From contig NC_053392.1 of the NCBI RefSeq assembly GCF_905171765.1, forward strand, positions 37,952,956 through 38,016,955: 64,000 bases of DNA. The letters run 5' to 3'. Within the stretch, counting starts at the first letter, position 1; each line of letters starts with the position of its first letter. Under the pieces are notes generated by a model, which saw nothing but the letters and a program-made list of their open reading frames with translations, did not search any database and was not told the DNA's origin. The translations under genes and the position numbers were made by a program. The stretch comes from Bufo bufo (Eukaryota > Chordata > Amphibia > Anura > Bufonidae). Below, piece after piece: positions 1 through 11,235 of this stretch.

Positions 1-136
1 GGTGAATTTCACCCGAAAATGTAACAGACAAATTAGTGATTTTTTTTTTACCTGTCTACTATGTATAGCAGTGGTATATCACACCCAAAAATCGGTGAAT
101 TTCACCCGAAAATGTAACAGTCAAATTAGTGAAATG
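1..136. repeat. Two copies of a ~92 bp subterminal repeat
   Basis: The segment starting at 1 recurs at 93 (GGTGAATTTCACCCGAAAAT). GGTGAATTTCACC is itself an imperfect palindrome. It lies on the side of hAT-1 opposite the 3.2-5.3 kb array, so it is probably the 3' subterminal repeat of the same transposon. 137-402 shows only AT-rich sequence and a short GGAGG/GGTGG purine-rich stretch. Confidence 0.5.
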
Positions 137-402
137 AAATAAAATAAAATACATACAAATAAAAAATAAACTTGATTTATGAGGTGGAGGTCCATATGGA
201 GTAGGAGTTTGAGGAGGCGGTGGATGTAGCGGTGAAGGTGGAAGCAGCGGGGGAAGAGGACGAGGTAGCCAACACAGTTTTTTTGTTTAAATTATTGTTA
301 TTTTTTAATTAGGGTGCAATCCAAAAGAGTGTGAAATATCCAAAATACAAGAATGAGCAATTGCGCTGCAGTATAACAATGGCTGGTTAAGGCCGGTGTA
401 CA

Positions 403-3140
403 TGTCTATTCTTCACAAGGTACGGACAAGTCCTGAGGGATCCATGCCTGGTTCATTTTAATAAAAGTGCGCTTGTCCACATTGGCTGTGGACAGGCGGC
501 TGCGCTTGTCTGTGCTAAACACACGTTCAGATAATACACTGGCTGCAGGGCAAGCCAGCACCTCCAAGGCGTAAAGTGCAAGCTCAGGCCATGTGCCCAA
601 TTTGCAGACCCATCATTCAGTATGTGTAGGCGTGTGCACACATACTGCTCCACCATGTTGGTGAAATGCTGCCTCCTGCTAAGACGTTCCATATCAGCTG
701 GTGGTGCTGGTTGTTGTAGCGTGCTAACAAAGCTTTTCCACATTTCAGCCATGCTAACCCTGCCTTCTGAGGTGCTGGCGGTGCCCCAGCTGCATTGGCG
801 ACCTCTTTCTCCTCCTCTGCCTTCGCCTTGTGCTTCCACTGTGCCCCCCTGTCAGGTGGGAATGCCACCAGCAGCGCGTCTACCAGCGTGCGCTTGTGCT
901 CGCACATCTTACGATCACGCTCCAGTGACGGAATTAAGGACGGTACGTTGTCCTTGTAACGGGGATCCAGCAGCGTGGCCACCCAGTAATCAGCACAAGT
1001 TAGAATGTGGGCAACTCGGTGGTCGTTGCGGAGACACTGCAGCATGTAATTGCTCATGTGTGCCAGGCTGCCCAGAGGCAACGAAACGCTGTCCTCTGTG
1101 GGAGGTGTATCGTCTGTGTCCTCTGTATCTCCCCAGACACGCACCAGTGATGGCCATGAGCTGGTCTGGGTGCCACCCTGCGGTGAACATGGTTCCTCCT
1201 CCTCCATCTCCTCCTCCTCATCCTCCACCTCGTCATCCTCCAGAACTGTGTCCTGGCTGGACAATTGTGTACCTGGTGTTTGTGGGTGCAGGAACCCACC
1301 CTCTGAGCCACTTGTGAATGACTGGCCGGAAACCCTACAAAATGATCCCTCTTCCTCCTCCTCCTCCTGATCCACATCCTCTTCCATCATCGCCAGCAGC
1401 GTTTTTTCAAGGAAGAATAGAAGTGAGATAGTAACGCTGAGAAGGGCGTTATTGGTACTGGCCATGTTGGTGGAGTACTCGAAACAGCGCAACAAAGAAC
1501 ACAGGTCTCGCATGGAGACCCAGTCATTGGTGGCAAAGTGGTGCTGTTCCGCAGAGCGACTCACCCGTGCTGCTGCCCGCAGAGTCTGGCCAGCATGTGC
1601 AAGGTGGAGTTCCACCTTGTGGGCACGTCGCATGTCAGGCGGTGAGCGGAAAGGCCGCAGTTACGCTGCAGCGCTGACAGGCGAGCAGAAGCAGGGTGAG
1701 AACGCTGAGAGCGCGCACAGACAGCCCGCACTTTATGCAGCAGCTCTGACATATCGGGGTCATTTTTAAGGAATCTCTGCACCACCAAATTCAGCACATG
1801 TGCCAGGCAAGGGATGTGCGTCAAACCGGCTAGTCCCAGAGCTGCTACGAGATTTCGCCCATTATCGCACACCACCAGGCCGGGCTTGAGGCTCACTGGA
1901 ACCAACCACTCATCGGTCTATTGTTCAAGGCCCGTCCACAGCTCCTGCACGGTGTGGGGTTTGTCCCCCAAACAGATAAGTTTTAAAACTGCCTGCTGTC
2001 GTTTACCCCTGGCTGTGCTGAAGTTGGTGGTGAAGGTGTTTTACGCTGACCGGATGAGTAGGCGGTGTGTGCTGTTATGGAGATATAACGTCCCTGACCG
2101 TGCTTACTGGTCCACGTATCCGTAGTTAGGTGGACCTTGCCACAGATGGCGTTGCGCAGTGCACACCTGATTTTGTCCCCCACTTGGTTGTGCAGGGAAG
2201 GGATGGCTCGCCTGGAAAAGTAGTGGCGGCTGGGCACGATGTACTGTGGGACAGCCACCGCCATAAGGCCTTTAAAACTCTCCGTCTCCACCAGACGGAA
2301 TGACAGCATTTCAAAGGTCAATAATTTGGAAATGCTGGCATTCAGGGCCAGGGATCGCGGGTGGGTAGGGGGGTACTTCCTGTTCCGCTCCAGTGTTTAG
2401 GAGATGGAGAGCTGAACTCTTCCGTGGGACAGTGTGGAGATGCTTGGTGACCCAGATAGTGGTGTTGCTGGCAGATCTTCTGTTTGCGGGGTGGCAGGTG
2501 CCGCTATCACTCCAGAGGTGGATGAAGAGGCCGAGACTGCAGCAGAAGAGGAAGCAGGAGGAGCCAGAGACCTTTCTTGGTTTTTGAGGTGTCAACTCCA
2601 CTGCAGCTCATGTTTTGCACTTAGATGCCTGGTCATGCAGGTTGTGCTCAGGTTGAGAACGTTTATGCCTCGCTTCAGGCTCTGATTGCACAGCGTGCAA
2701 ACCACTCTTGTCTTGTCGTCAGCACATTGTCTGAAGAACTGCTATGCCAGGGAACTCCTTAGAGCTGTCTTTGGTGTGCTTGGTCCCTTGCTGCGGTGGG
2801 CAGTAGCAGGCGTACTGCCTAGGGGACGGCCGCTCCGCTTTTGCACCCTTCTCCCTCTTCTGCTGTGCTGGTGGCTCTGTGCGACCAACGCCTCTTCCTC
2901 TGAACTACATAGGTCACTCGCATGACCTTGATTCCATGTGGGGTCGAGGACCTCATCGTCCTCCACATCATCTTCAACCCAGTCTTCACCCCTACCCTCC
3001 TTGTCAGTCTGCACACTTTTGAAAGCCCCAGCATTTGGCACCTGTGTTTCGTCATCATCCGAGACGTGCTGCGATGGTCCTCCCATGTACTCATCTTGAA
3101 AAATAAGTGGTTGGGCATCGGTGCACTCAATCTCTTCAAC
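403..3140 (-). pseudogene. hAT-1 transposase pseudogene (hATC dimerisation domain)
   Basis: Seen: reading leftward from 3140 there is an acidic, low-complexity N-terminal region (about 3086-2742). Next comes a block with VHLTTDTWTS (about 2150-2110), the first RNase H-like strand of hAT transposases. Then CDNGRN and IPCLAHVLNL (about 1870-1790) and VPTRWNSTLHML (about 1640-1590), then YWVATLLDPRYKD (about 985-945). Last is an hATC dimerisation segment ending near 406, with LACPAASVLSERVFS. These are standard hAT (Ac-like/ZBED) landmarks in the right order. The frame changes at least four times, so it is a pseudogene. An unusual Glu/Asp-rich insert (about 1380-1195) sits between the catalytic core and the dimerisation domain. 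No intact zinc finger was recognised at the N-terminus. Confidence 0.85.
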
Positions 3141-3159
3141 TTCTGGGGCAGGGATAGGT

Positions 3160-5342
3160 AATTAAAGTTTTTTGCCCAAAATGGGTGTTTTGTTAATAGC
3201 AGAATAAAACCACAGTATCTAAAGTGTGTATCTCACACGTATAGATGCAGACTAGGCCGCAATTAAGGATTTTTGCCCAAAATTGGTGTTTTATTAATAG
3301 CAGAATAGAACCACAGTATCTAAAGTGTGTATCTCACAATGACAAATGCAGCTAAGGCAGCTAAATTACGTTTTTTGCCCAAAATGGGTGTTTTGCTAAT
3401 AGCAGAATAGAACCAAAGTATGTAAAGGGTGTATCTCACACGTACAGAACCAGACTTGGCCGAAATTAAAGATTTTTGCCCAAAATGGGTGTTTTGCTAA
3501 TAGCAGAATAGAACCACAGTATGTAAAGGGTGTATCTCACACGTACAGATGTAGACTAGGCCGAAATTAAAGATTTTTGCTCAAAATGGGAGTTTTGCTA
3601 ATAGCAGAATAGAACCACAGTATCTAAAGTGTGATTCTCACACGTACATATGCAGACTAGGCCGCAATTAAGGATTTTTGCCCAAAATGGGCGTTTTGCT
3701 AATAGCAGAATAGAACCACAGTATCTAAAGGGTGTATCTAACATGTACAGATGTAGACTAGGCCACAATAAAAGTTTTTTGCCCAAAATGGGTGTTTTGC
3801 TACTAGCAGAATAGAACCACAGTATGTAAAGGGTGTATCTCACTCGTACAGATCCAGACTACACCGAAATTAAAGATTTTTGCCCAAAATGGGTGTTTTG
3901 CTAATAGCAGAATAGAACCACAGTATCTAAAGGGTGTATCTCACATGTACAGATGTAGACTAGGCCGCAATAAAAGTTTTTTGCCCAAAATGGGTGTTTT
4001 GCTAATAGCAGAATAGAACCACAGTATGTAAAGGGTGTATCTCACACATACAGATCCAGACTAGTCAGAAATTAACGATTTTTGCCCAAAATGGGTGTTC
4101 TGGTAATAGCAGAATAGAACCACAGTATGTAAAGGGTGTATCTCACACGTACAGATGTAGACTAGGCCAAAATTAAAGATTTTTGCCCAAAATTGGTGTT
4201 TTGCTAATAGCAGAATAAAACCACAGTATCTAAAGTGTGTATCTCACGTGTACAGATGTAGACTAGGCCGAAATTAAAGATTTATGCCCAAAATGGGTGT
4301 TTTGCTACTAGCAGAATAGAACCACAGTATCTAAAGGGTGTATCTCACACGTACAGATGTAGACTAGGCCCTAATTAAAGTTTTTTTGCCCAAAATTGGT
4401 GTTTTGGTAATAGCAGAATAGAACCACAATATGTGAAGGGTGTATCTCACATGTACAGATGTAGACTAGGCCGAAATTAAAGATTTTTGCCCAAAATGGG
4501 TGTTTTGCTAATAGCAGAATAGAACCACAGTATCTAAAGGGTGTATCTCACACGTACAAATCCAGACTAGGCCGAAATTAAAGATTTTTGCCCAAAATGG
4601 GTGTTTTGCTAATAGCAGAATAGAACCACAGTATGTAAAGGGTATATATCTCACACGTACAGATGTAGACTAGGCTGAAATTAAAGATTTTTGCCCAAAA
4701 TAGGTGTTTTTTTAATAACAGAATATAACAGCAGTATATAACGCTTTAATTTCACACGTGCAGATGCAGCAAGGGCTGTAAAATTGTGTATTTTGCCCAA
4801 AAAGGTTGTTTTTTAAAACCCAGAAAATAATAGCTGTATTTCTAGCTTAAATTGCACACTGACTAATGCGGCCCAAAATGAAGGTTATTGCCAATTTATT
4901 TTTTTTTTTTTCAAAGCCAGAAAAGTATTGAAGTATTTCAAACTTGTTTTTAACAATTACAGATGCAGCAAGGGCTGCAAAATTAAGTTTTTTGCCCAAA
5001 ATGGGTGTTTTTTTAATAACAGAATATGACAGCAGTATATAACGCTTAAATTTCACATGTGCAGATGCAGCAAGGGCTGTAAAATTGTGTATTTTTCCCC
5101 AAAAGTTGTTTTTTAAAACCCAGAAATGTATTTCAAGCTTGTATTTCACACTGACAAATGCAGCAAAGGCCCCAGATGTAGGGTATTGCCATAAATTGGT
5201 GTTTTTTTAAACCCAGAATATAATTGCAGTATTTCAAGCTTGTATTTCACACTGACAGATGCAGAAAAGGCCACACATTTAGTATTTTGCCCAAAATGGG
5301 TATTTTTTTAAATAACAGAAAATTATGGCAGTATTTTCAAGC
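3160..5342. repeat. Subterminal tandem array, ~101 bp unit, about 21 copies
   Basis: Each unit contains TTTTGCCCAAAATGGGTGTT, then AATAGCAGAATAGAACCACA, then a TCTCACACGTACAGATGTAG-like segment. Starts fall near 3169, 3273, 3370, 3473, 3573, 3675, 3777, 3877 and onward. Units from about 4690 to 5342 are a diverged subtype (poly-T spacer, TATTTCAAGCTTG, GCAGCAAAGGC). CCCAAAATGGG is a near-palindrome present in nearly every unit. The array lies just upstream of the minus-strand transposase, as subterminal transposase-binding repeats would. It resumes at 9447 after the TTAA-1 insertion. Confidence 0.85.
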
Positions 5343-5866
5343 TTAACCCCTTAAGGACCGGGCTCATTTTCACCTTAAGGACCAGGCTCATTTTCACCTT
5401 AAGGACCAGGCCATTTTTTGCAAATCTGACCAGTGTCACTTTAAGTGCTCATAACTTTAAAACGCTTTGACTTACCCAGGCCGTTCTGAGATTGTTTTTT
5501 CGTCACATATTGTACTTCATGACACTGCTAAAATTGGGTCAAAAAAGTTAATTTTTTTGCATAAAAAAATACAATTTTTACCGTAAATTTTGAAAAATTA
5601 GCAAATTTCAAATTTTCAGTTTCTCTACCTCTGTAATACATAGTAATACCCCCAAAAATTGTGATGACTTTACATTCCCCATATGTCTACTTCATGCTTG
5701 AATTGTTTTGGGAATGATATTTTATTTTTTGGGGATGTTATAAGGCTTAGAAGTTTAGAAGCAAATCTTGAAATTTTTCAGAAATTTACAAAAACTCAAT
5801 TTTTAGCGACCAGTTCAGGTCTGAAGTCACTTTGCGAGGCTTACATAATAGAAACCACCCAAAAAT

Positions 5867-7445
5867 GACCCCATCTAAGAAACTACACCCCTCAAGGTAT
5901 TCAAAACTGATTTTGCATACATTGTTAACCCTTTAGGTGTTGCACAAGAGTTATTGGCAAATGGGGAGGAAATTTGAGAATTTCATATTTTTGTCAAATT
6001 TTTCATTTTAACCCATTTTTTCCACTAACAAACCAAGGGTTAACAGCCAAACAAGACTGTATCTTTATTGCCCTGACTCTGCCGTTTACAGAAACACCCA
6101 ATATGTGGCCGTAAACTACTGTACGGCCACACAGCGGGGCGTAGAGTGAAAGGTGCACCATATGGTTTTTGGAAGGCTGATTTTTATGGACTGGTTTTTT
6201 GACACCATGTCCCATTTGAAGCCCCCTGATGCACCCCAAGAGGAGAAACTCCCTAAAAGTGACCCCATCTAAGAAACTACACCCCTCAAGGTATTCAAAA
6301 CTGATTTTACATACGTCGTTAACCCTTTAGGTGTTGCACAAGAGTTATTGGCAAATGGGGATGAAATTTGAGAATTTCATTTTTTTGCCTAATTTTCAAT
6401 TTTAACCCATTTTTTCCACTAACAAAGCAAGGGTTAACAGCCAAACAAGATTGTATCTTTATTGCCCTGACTCTGCCGTTTACAGAAACACCCCATATGT
6501 GGCCGTAAACTACTGTACGGCCACACAGCGGGGCGTAGAGTGAAAGGTGCACCATATGGTTTTTGGAAGGCTGATTTTTATGGACTGGTTTTTTGACACC
6601 ATGTCCCATTTGAAGCCCCCTGATGCACCCCAAGAGGAGAAACTCCCTAAAAGTGACCCCATCTAAGAAACTACACCCCTCAAGGTATTCAAAACTGATT
6701 TTACATACGTCGTTAACCCTTTAGGTGTTGCACAAGAGTTATTGGCAAATGGGGATGAAATTTGAGAATTTCATTTTTTTGCCTAATTTTCAATTTTAAC
6801 CCATTTTTTCCACTAACAAAGCAAGGGTTAACAGCCAAACAAGATTGTATCTTTATTGCCCTGACTCTGCCGTTTACAGAAACACCCCATATGTGGCTGT
6901 AAACTACTGTACGGGCACACAGTAGGGCGTAGAGTGAAAGGTGCGCGGTTTGGTTTTTGGAAGCCAGATTTTGCTGGACTGGTTTTTTGACACCATGTCC
7001 CATTTGAAGCCCCCCTGATGCACCCCTAGAGTAGAAACTCCATAAAAGTGACCCCATCTAAGAAACTACACCCCTCAAGCTATTCAAAACTGATTTTACA
7101 AACTTTGTTAACCCTTTAGGTGTTGCACAAGATTTAATGGAAAATAGAGACACAATTTCAAAATTTCACATTTTTGGCAGATTTTCCATTTTAATATTTT
7201 TTTTCCAGTTACAAAGCAAGGGTTAACAGCCAAACAAAACTCAATATTTATGGCCCTAATTCTGTAGTTTACAGAAACACCCCATATGTGGTCGTAAACC
7301 GCTGTACGGGCACACGGCAGGGCGCAGAAGGAAAGGAATTCCATACGGTTTTTGGAAGGCAGGTTTTGCTGGACTGTTTTTTTTGACACCATGTCCCATT
7401 TGAAGCCCCCCTGATGCACCCCTAGAGTAGAAACTCCAAAAAAGT
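5867..7445. repeat. Four tandem 394-396 bp units inside TTAA-1
   Basis: Unit starts (GACCCCATCTAAGAAACTAC) are at 5867, 6261, 6655, 7050, with a degenerate fifth at 7446. Units 2 and 3 are almost identical; units 1 and 4 are more diverged. The minus strand reads open for about 80-114 codons in several units, with similar translations. I take this as a by-product of recent amplification rather than a gene. A copy of this family at 44727-45142 carries only one unit. Confidence 0.85.
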
Positions 7446-8470
7446 GACCCCATTTTAGAAACTACGGGATAGGGTGGCAGTTTTGTTGGTACTAGTTTAG
7501 GGTACATATGATTTTTGGTTGCTCTATATTACACTTTTTGTGCAGCAAGGTAACAAGAAATAGCTTTTTTGGCACGTTTTTTTTTTTTGTTATTTACAAC
7601 ATTCATCTGACAGGTTAGATTATGTGGTATTTTTATAGAGCAGGTTGTCGCGGACGCGGCGATACCTAATATGTATACATTTTTTTTTATTTATGTAAGT
7701 TTTATACAATAACTTCATTTTTAAAACCAAAAAAATGTTTTAGTGTCTCCATATTCTAAGAGCCATAGTTTTTTCAGTTTTTGGGCGATTATCTTGAGTA
7801 GGGTCTCATTTTTTGCGGGATGAGATGACGGTTTGATTGGCACTATTTTGGGGTGCATATGATTTTTTGATCGCTTGCTATTACACTTTTTGTGACGTAA
7901 GATGGCAAAAAATGGCTTTTTTTACACTGTTTTTATTTTTATTTTTTTACGGTGGTCATCTGAGGGGTTAGGTCATGTGATATTTTTATAGAGCCGGTCG
8001 ATACGGACGCGGCGATACCTAATATGTATACTTTTTTTTTATTTATGTAAGTTTTACAGAATGAGTTCATTTTTGAAAAAAAAAAATCATGTTTTAGTGT
8101 CTCCATAGTCTAAGAGCCATAGTTTTTTCAGCTTTTGGGCGATTATCTTGAGTAGGGTCTCATTTTTTGCGGGATGAGATGACGGTTTGATTGGTACTAT
8201 TTTGGCGTACATGCGACTTTTTTGATCACTTTTATTACTTTTTTTGGGAAGTAAGGTGGGCAAAATTTCAATTTTCTCATAGTTTTTATTTTTTTATTTT
8301 TATGGCGTTCACCGTGCGGGGAAAGTAACATGACCATTTTATAGATCAGGTCGTTACGGACGCGGCGATACCTAATATGTGTAGTTTATTTTATTTTTTT
8401 AATTTTTATTCAGTGATAAATGTTTTTTTTTTTATCTTAACTTTTTTCACTTTTTTTTACATTTTTTTGA
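7446..8470. repeat. Three tandem ~353 bp AT-rich units inside TTAA-1
   Basis: The marker GGACGCGGCGATACCTAATA occurs at about 7652, 8005 and 8358. Between markers the units share TTTTTCAGTTTTTGGGCGAT and TCTTGAGTAGGGTCTCATTT. T-rich runs dominate the plus strand. No coding signal was seen. Confidence 0.8.
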
Positions 8471-9284
8471 CCCAGACCCACTTGGTTCTTGAAGATCCAG
8501 TGGGTCTGGTGTCTGTATAATACAGTACAGAACAATATATATTGTTCTGTACTGTATTTTACTTACACTGAACAGATCTATGCTTTCAGCATAGATCTGT
8601 TCAGCACCATGGACAGCAGGACGCCTGAGCAGGCGTCCTGTTGCCATGGGAACCCTCCCCGTCTGCTCAGAACTTCGCAGACGGGGAAGGGTAAGCACGG
8701 GGCTGAGGGGGGCTCTCTGGGGGCTCTCTCCCTCTCCATCGGGGGGCTGCAAAGCCACAGCAGCCCCCCGATGGAGAGGGAGGGAGCTCCCTGACCGATG
8801 ACAGTTAACTTTTTCCATACAGCGGTCCGTACGGACCGCGGTATGGAAAGGGTTAAACGGCTGACATCTTCACAGATGTCAGCCGTTTATACCAGGGTGC
8901 CAGCAATGTGCTGGCACCCTGGTATACCCACTAGAAGCCAACGATCGTTCATGGGGAGGCGGGCGGGGGATCGCGATCCCGCCTGCCGCACCGCCCGCCT
9001 CCCGCAACGCCCCCACCGCCTGCGACACCCCCCCCGCACCACCCGCCGGCATCAAATCGTGCAGGGGTGCAGGGGGGGGTGAAAAATAATGATTTTAGCC
9101 ACTCTAAAGTTTCTGATCCCCGCGGTCAGGGACCGCGGCGATCAGAAACTGCAAAAAGCGCAGCAAACCGCAGGTCTGAATTGACCTGCGGTTTGCTGCG
9201 ATCGCCGATACGGGGGGGTCAAATGACCCCCCCCTGCATTGTTACGGGATGCCGGCTGAATGATTTCAGCCGAAATCCCGTTCC
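8471..9284. other. Hairpin train: about 14 consecutive inverted repeats
   Basis: Successive short-loop dyads lie almost end to end. Coordinates: 8472-8509; 8521-8556 (perfect 36 bp palindrome); 8568-8604 (17 bp arms, 3-base loop); 8608-8649; 8657-8686; 8730-8780 (20 bp arms); 8812-8849 (19 bp arms, one mismatch); 8855-8888 (15 bp arms); 8889-8925 (17 bp arms, 3-base loop); 8955-9002; 9110-9148; 9160-9199 (17 bp arms); 9212-9234; 9245-9280. Arms are mostly perfect although the sequences are unrelated to each other. The stretch is GC-rich compared with the AT-rich rest of the element. Confidence 0.85.
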
Positions 9285-9323
9285 AATTAACCCCTGGGGC
9301 GCCGGAATACAGATTTTAAGTCA

Positions 9324-9446
9324 GGACGTACCGGTACGTCCTCGGTCCTTAAGGACTCGGGAAATAGGGCGTACCGGTACGTCCTAGGTCCTTAAGGACT
9401 CGGGAAATAGGGCGTACCGGTACGTCCTAGGTCCTTAAGGGGTTAA
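9324..9446. repeat. Terminal ~47 bp repeats with CCGGTACG palindrome, TTAA-1 right end
   Basis: GGACGTACCGGTACGTCC (9324-9341) is a perfect palindrome. Near copies follow at about 9369 and 9416, separated by GGTCCTTAAGGACTCGGGAA. The left end (5343-5420) similarly carries three CCTTAAGGACC repeats. Iterated palindromes at both ends suggest transposase-binding sites; that function is inferred. Confidence 0.6.
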
Positions 9447-9618
9447 ATTGCACATTGACTAATGCTGCAAAGGCACCAGATGTAGGATATTGCGAAAAAT
9501 GGGTGTTTTTTAAAACCAGATTATTATTGCAGTATTTCAAACTTGGATTTGAATGTCATAAAAGCACAGATGCAGTGCTGGTGCACTGAGCTTGCATAAA
9601 ATGGCTGCCGCCGCCTAC
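9447..9618. repeat. Remainder of hAT-1 subterminal array between TTAA-1 and TTAA-2
   Basis: Continues the diverged unit type of the 4.7-5.3 kb array: TTGCACATTGACTAATGCTG, GATATTGCGAAAAATGGGTG, then TTGCAGTATTTCAAACTTGG. This places the TTAA-1 insertion inside the array. From about 9590 the similarity is lost. Confidence 0.7.
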
Positions 9619-9620
9619 TT

Positions 9621-9999
9621 AACCTCCTCAGGACCGCCGTACGCAGGATTGCGTCCTGGCGGCGGCCCTGCTCTTCTGGGTGGACGCATATACGCGTCCT
9701 CTCGCGATGGCCGAGATTTCCTGTAAACGCGCGCACACAGGCGCGCGCGTTAACAGGAACGGAAGGTAAGCGAGCGGATCTCCTACCTGCCAGCGGCAAT
9801 CGTTCGCTGGCAGGCTGGAGATGCGATTTTTTTAACCCCTAACAGGTATATTAGACGCTGTTTTGATAACAGCGTCTAATATACCTGCTACCTGGTCCTC
9901 TGGTGGTCACCTTTGTTTGGATCGACATCCAGAGGACACAGGTAATATGTTGCACCAAACACCACACTACACTACACCCCCCCCCTGTCACTTATTAAC
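9621..9999. other. Short hairpins at the left of TTAA-2
   Basis: Dyads include 9786-9814 (10 bp arms) and 9843-9887 (perfect 20 bp arms around TTGAT). Shorter GC-rich palindromes lie at about 9702 (GGACGCATATACGCGTCC) and 9744. There is no coding content. Confidence 0.65.
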
Positions 10000-11235
10000 C
10001 CCTTACTCACCCTTGATCACCCTTGATCACCCCTGATCACCCTATATAGACTCCCTGATCACCCCCCTGTCATTGATCACCTCCCTGTCATTGATCACCC
10101 CCCTGTAAGGCTCCATTCAGAGGTCCGTATGAATTTTACGGATCCACTGATAGATGGATCGGATCCGTAAAAATCATACGGACGTCTGAATGGAGCCTTA
10201 CAGGGGAGTGATCAATGACGAAGGTGATCACCCCATATAGACTCCCTGATCACCCCCCTGTCATTGATCACCCCCCTGTCATTGATCACCCCCCTGTAAG
10301 GCTGCATTCAGATGTCCGTATGATTTTTACGGATCCACTGATACATGGATCGGATCCGCAAAACACATACGGACATCTGAATGGAGGCTTACAGGGGAGT
10401 GATCACCCCATATAGACTCCCTGATCACCCCCCTGTCATTGATCACCCCCCTGTCATTGATCACCCCCCTGTAAGGCTCCATTCAGAGGTCCGTATGAAT
10501 TTTACGGATCCACTGATAGATGGATCGGATCCGTAAAAATCATACGGACGTCTGAATGGAGCCTTACAGGGGAGTGATCAATGACGAAGGTGATCACCTC
10601 ATATAGACTCCCTGATCACCCCCCTGTCATTGATCACCCCCCTGTCATTGATCACCCCCCTGTAAGGCTGCATTCAGATGTCCGTATGATTTTTACGGAT
10701 CCACTGATACATGGATCGGATCCGCAAAACACATACGGACATCTGAATGGAGGCTTACAGGGGAGTGATCACCCCATATAGACTCCCTGATCACCCCCCT
10801 GTCATTGATAACTCCCCTGTAAGGCTGCATTCAGATGTCCGTATGATTTTTACGGATCCACTGATACATGGATCGGATCCGCAAAACACATACAGACATC
10901 TGAATGGAGCCTTATAGGGGGGTGATCAATGACAGGGGGGTTATCACCCCATATAGACTCCCTGATCACCCCCCTGTCATTGATCACCCCCCTGTCATTG
11001 ATCACCCCCATGTAAGGCTGCATTCAGATGTCCGTATGATTTTTACGGATCCACTGATACATGGATCGGATCCGCAAAACACATACGGACATCTGAATAA
11101 AGCCTTATAGGGGGGTGATCAATGACAGGGGGGTGATCACCCCATATAGACTCCCTGATCACCCCCCTGTCATTGATCACCCCCCTGTCATTGATCACCC
11201 CCCTGTCATTGATCACCCCCCTGTAAGGCTCCATT
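10000..11235. repeat. Array alternating TGATCACCCCCCTGTCAT spacers with ~95 bp hairpins
   Basis: Six near-complete hairpins begin AAGGCTnCATTCAGA and end TCTGAATGGAGCCTTA. They lie at about 10108-10202, 10296-10393, 10472-10566, 10664-10758, 10820-10915 and 11012-11107. A truncated seventh start is at 11226. Each contains an internal ACGGATCCACTGATA/GATCGGATCCG dyad. Between hairpins an 18 bp TGATCACC-type motif is iterated two to four times. A perfect TGATCA core makes the spacers palindromic as well. Confidence 0.85.

Larger units (their letters stand above)
5343..9446. mobile_element. TTAA-1: 4.1 kb TTAA-flanked non-autonomous DNA element
   Basis: Ends are perfect 17 bp inverted repeats: TTAACCCCTTAAGGACC at 5343-5359 and its complement at 9430-9446. 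The outer TTAA fits a TTAA target duplication, as used by piggyBac and Kolobok superfamilies; which one is not decidable here. The target was a GCTTAAATTGCAC site in the hAT-1 array. The same string occurs uninterrupted near 4845, and the flanks of the insertion rejoin to it. Contents in order: terminal CTTAAGGACC repeats (5343-5420), AT-rich region (5421-5866), four 394 bp units, three ~353 bp units, a run of hairpins, and a terminal CCGGTACG repeat. No transposase-like reading frame was found. Confidence 0.8.

Noticed and set aside
622..1377. Plus-strand frames of 100-230 codons and a second minus-strand frame over the hAT-1 transposase
   Set aside because: They lie opposite or out of frame with the recognised hAT motifs and contain low-complexity translations of the acidic repeat.
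6003..7507. Repeated minus-strand frames of 78-114 codons in TTAA-1
   Set aside because: They follow the 394 bp unit and are similar only because units are recent copies; no domain, start context or conservation beyond the DNA repeat.
8471..9284. Hairpins as bacterial-type terminators or attachment sites
   Set aside because: The sequence context is a vertebrate transposon; no T tracts consistently follow the stems.
10000..11235. CRISPR-like alternation of repeats and spacers
   Set aside because: The spacers are themselves repeats, units are hairpins of ~95 bp, the context is a eukaryotic transposon, and no cas genes exist.
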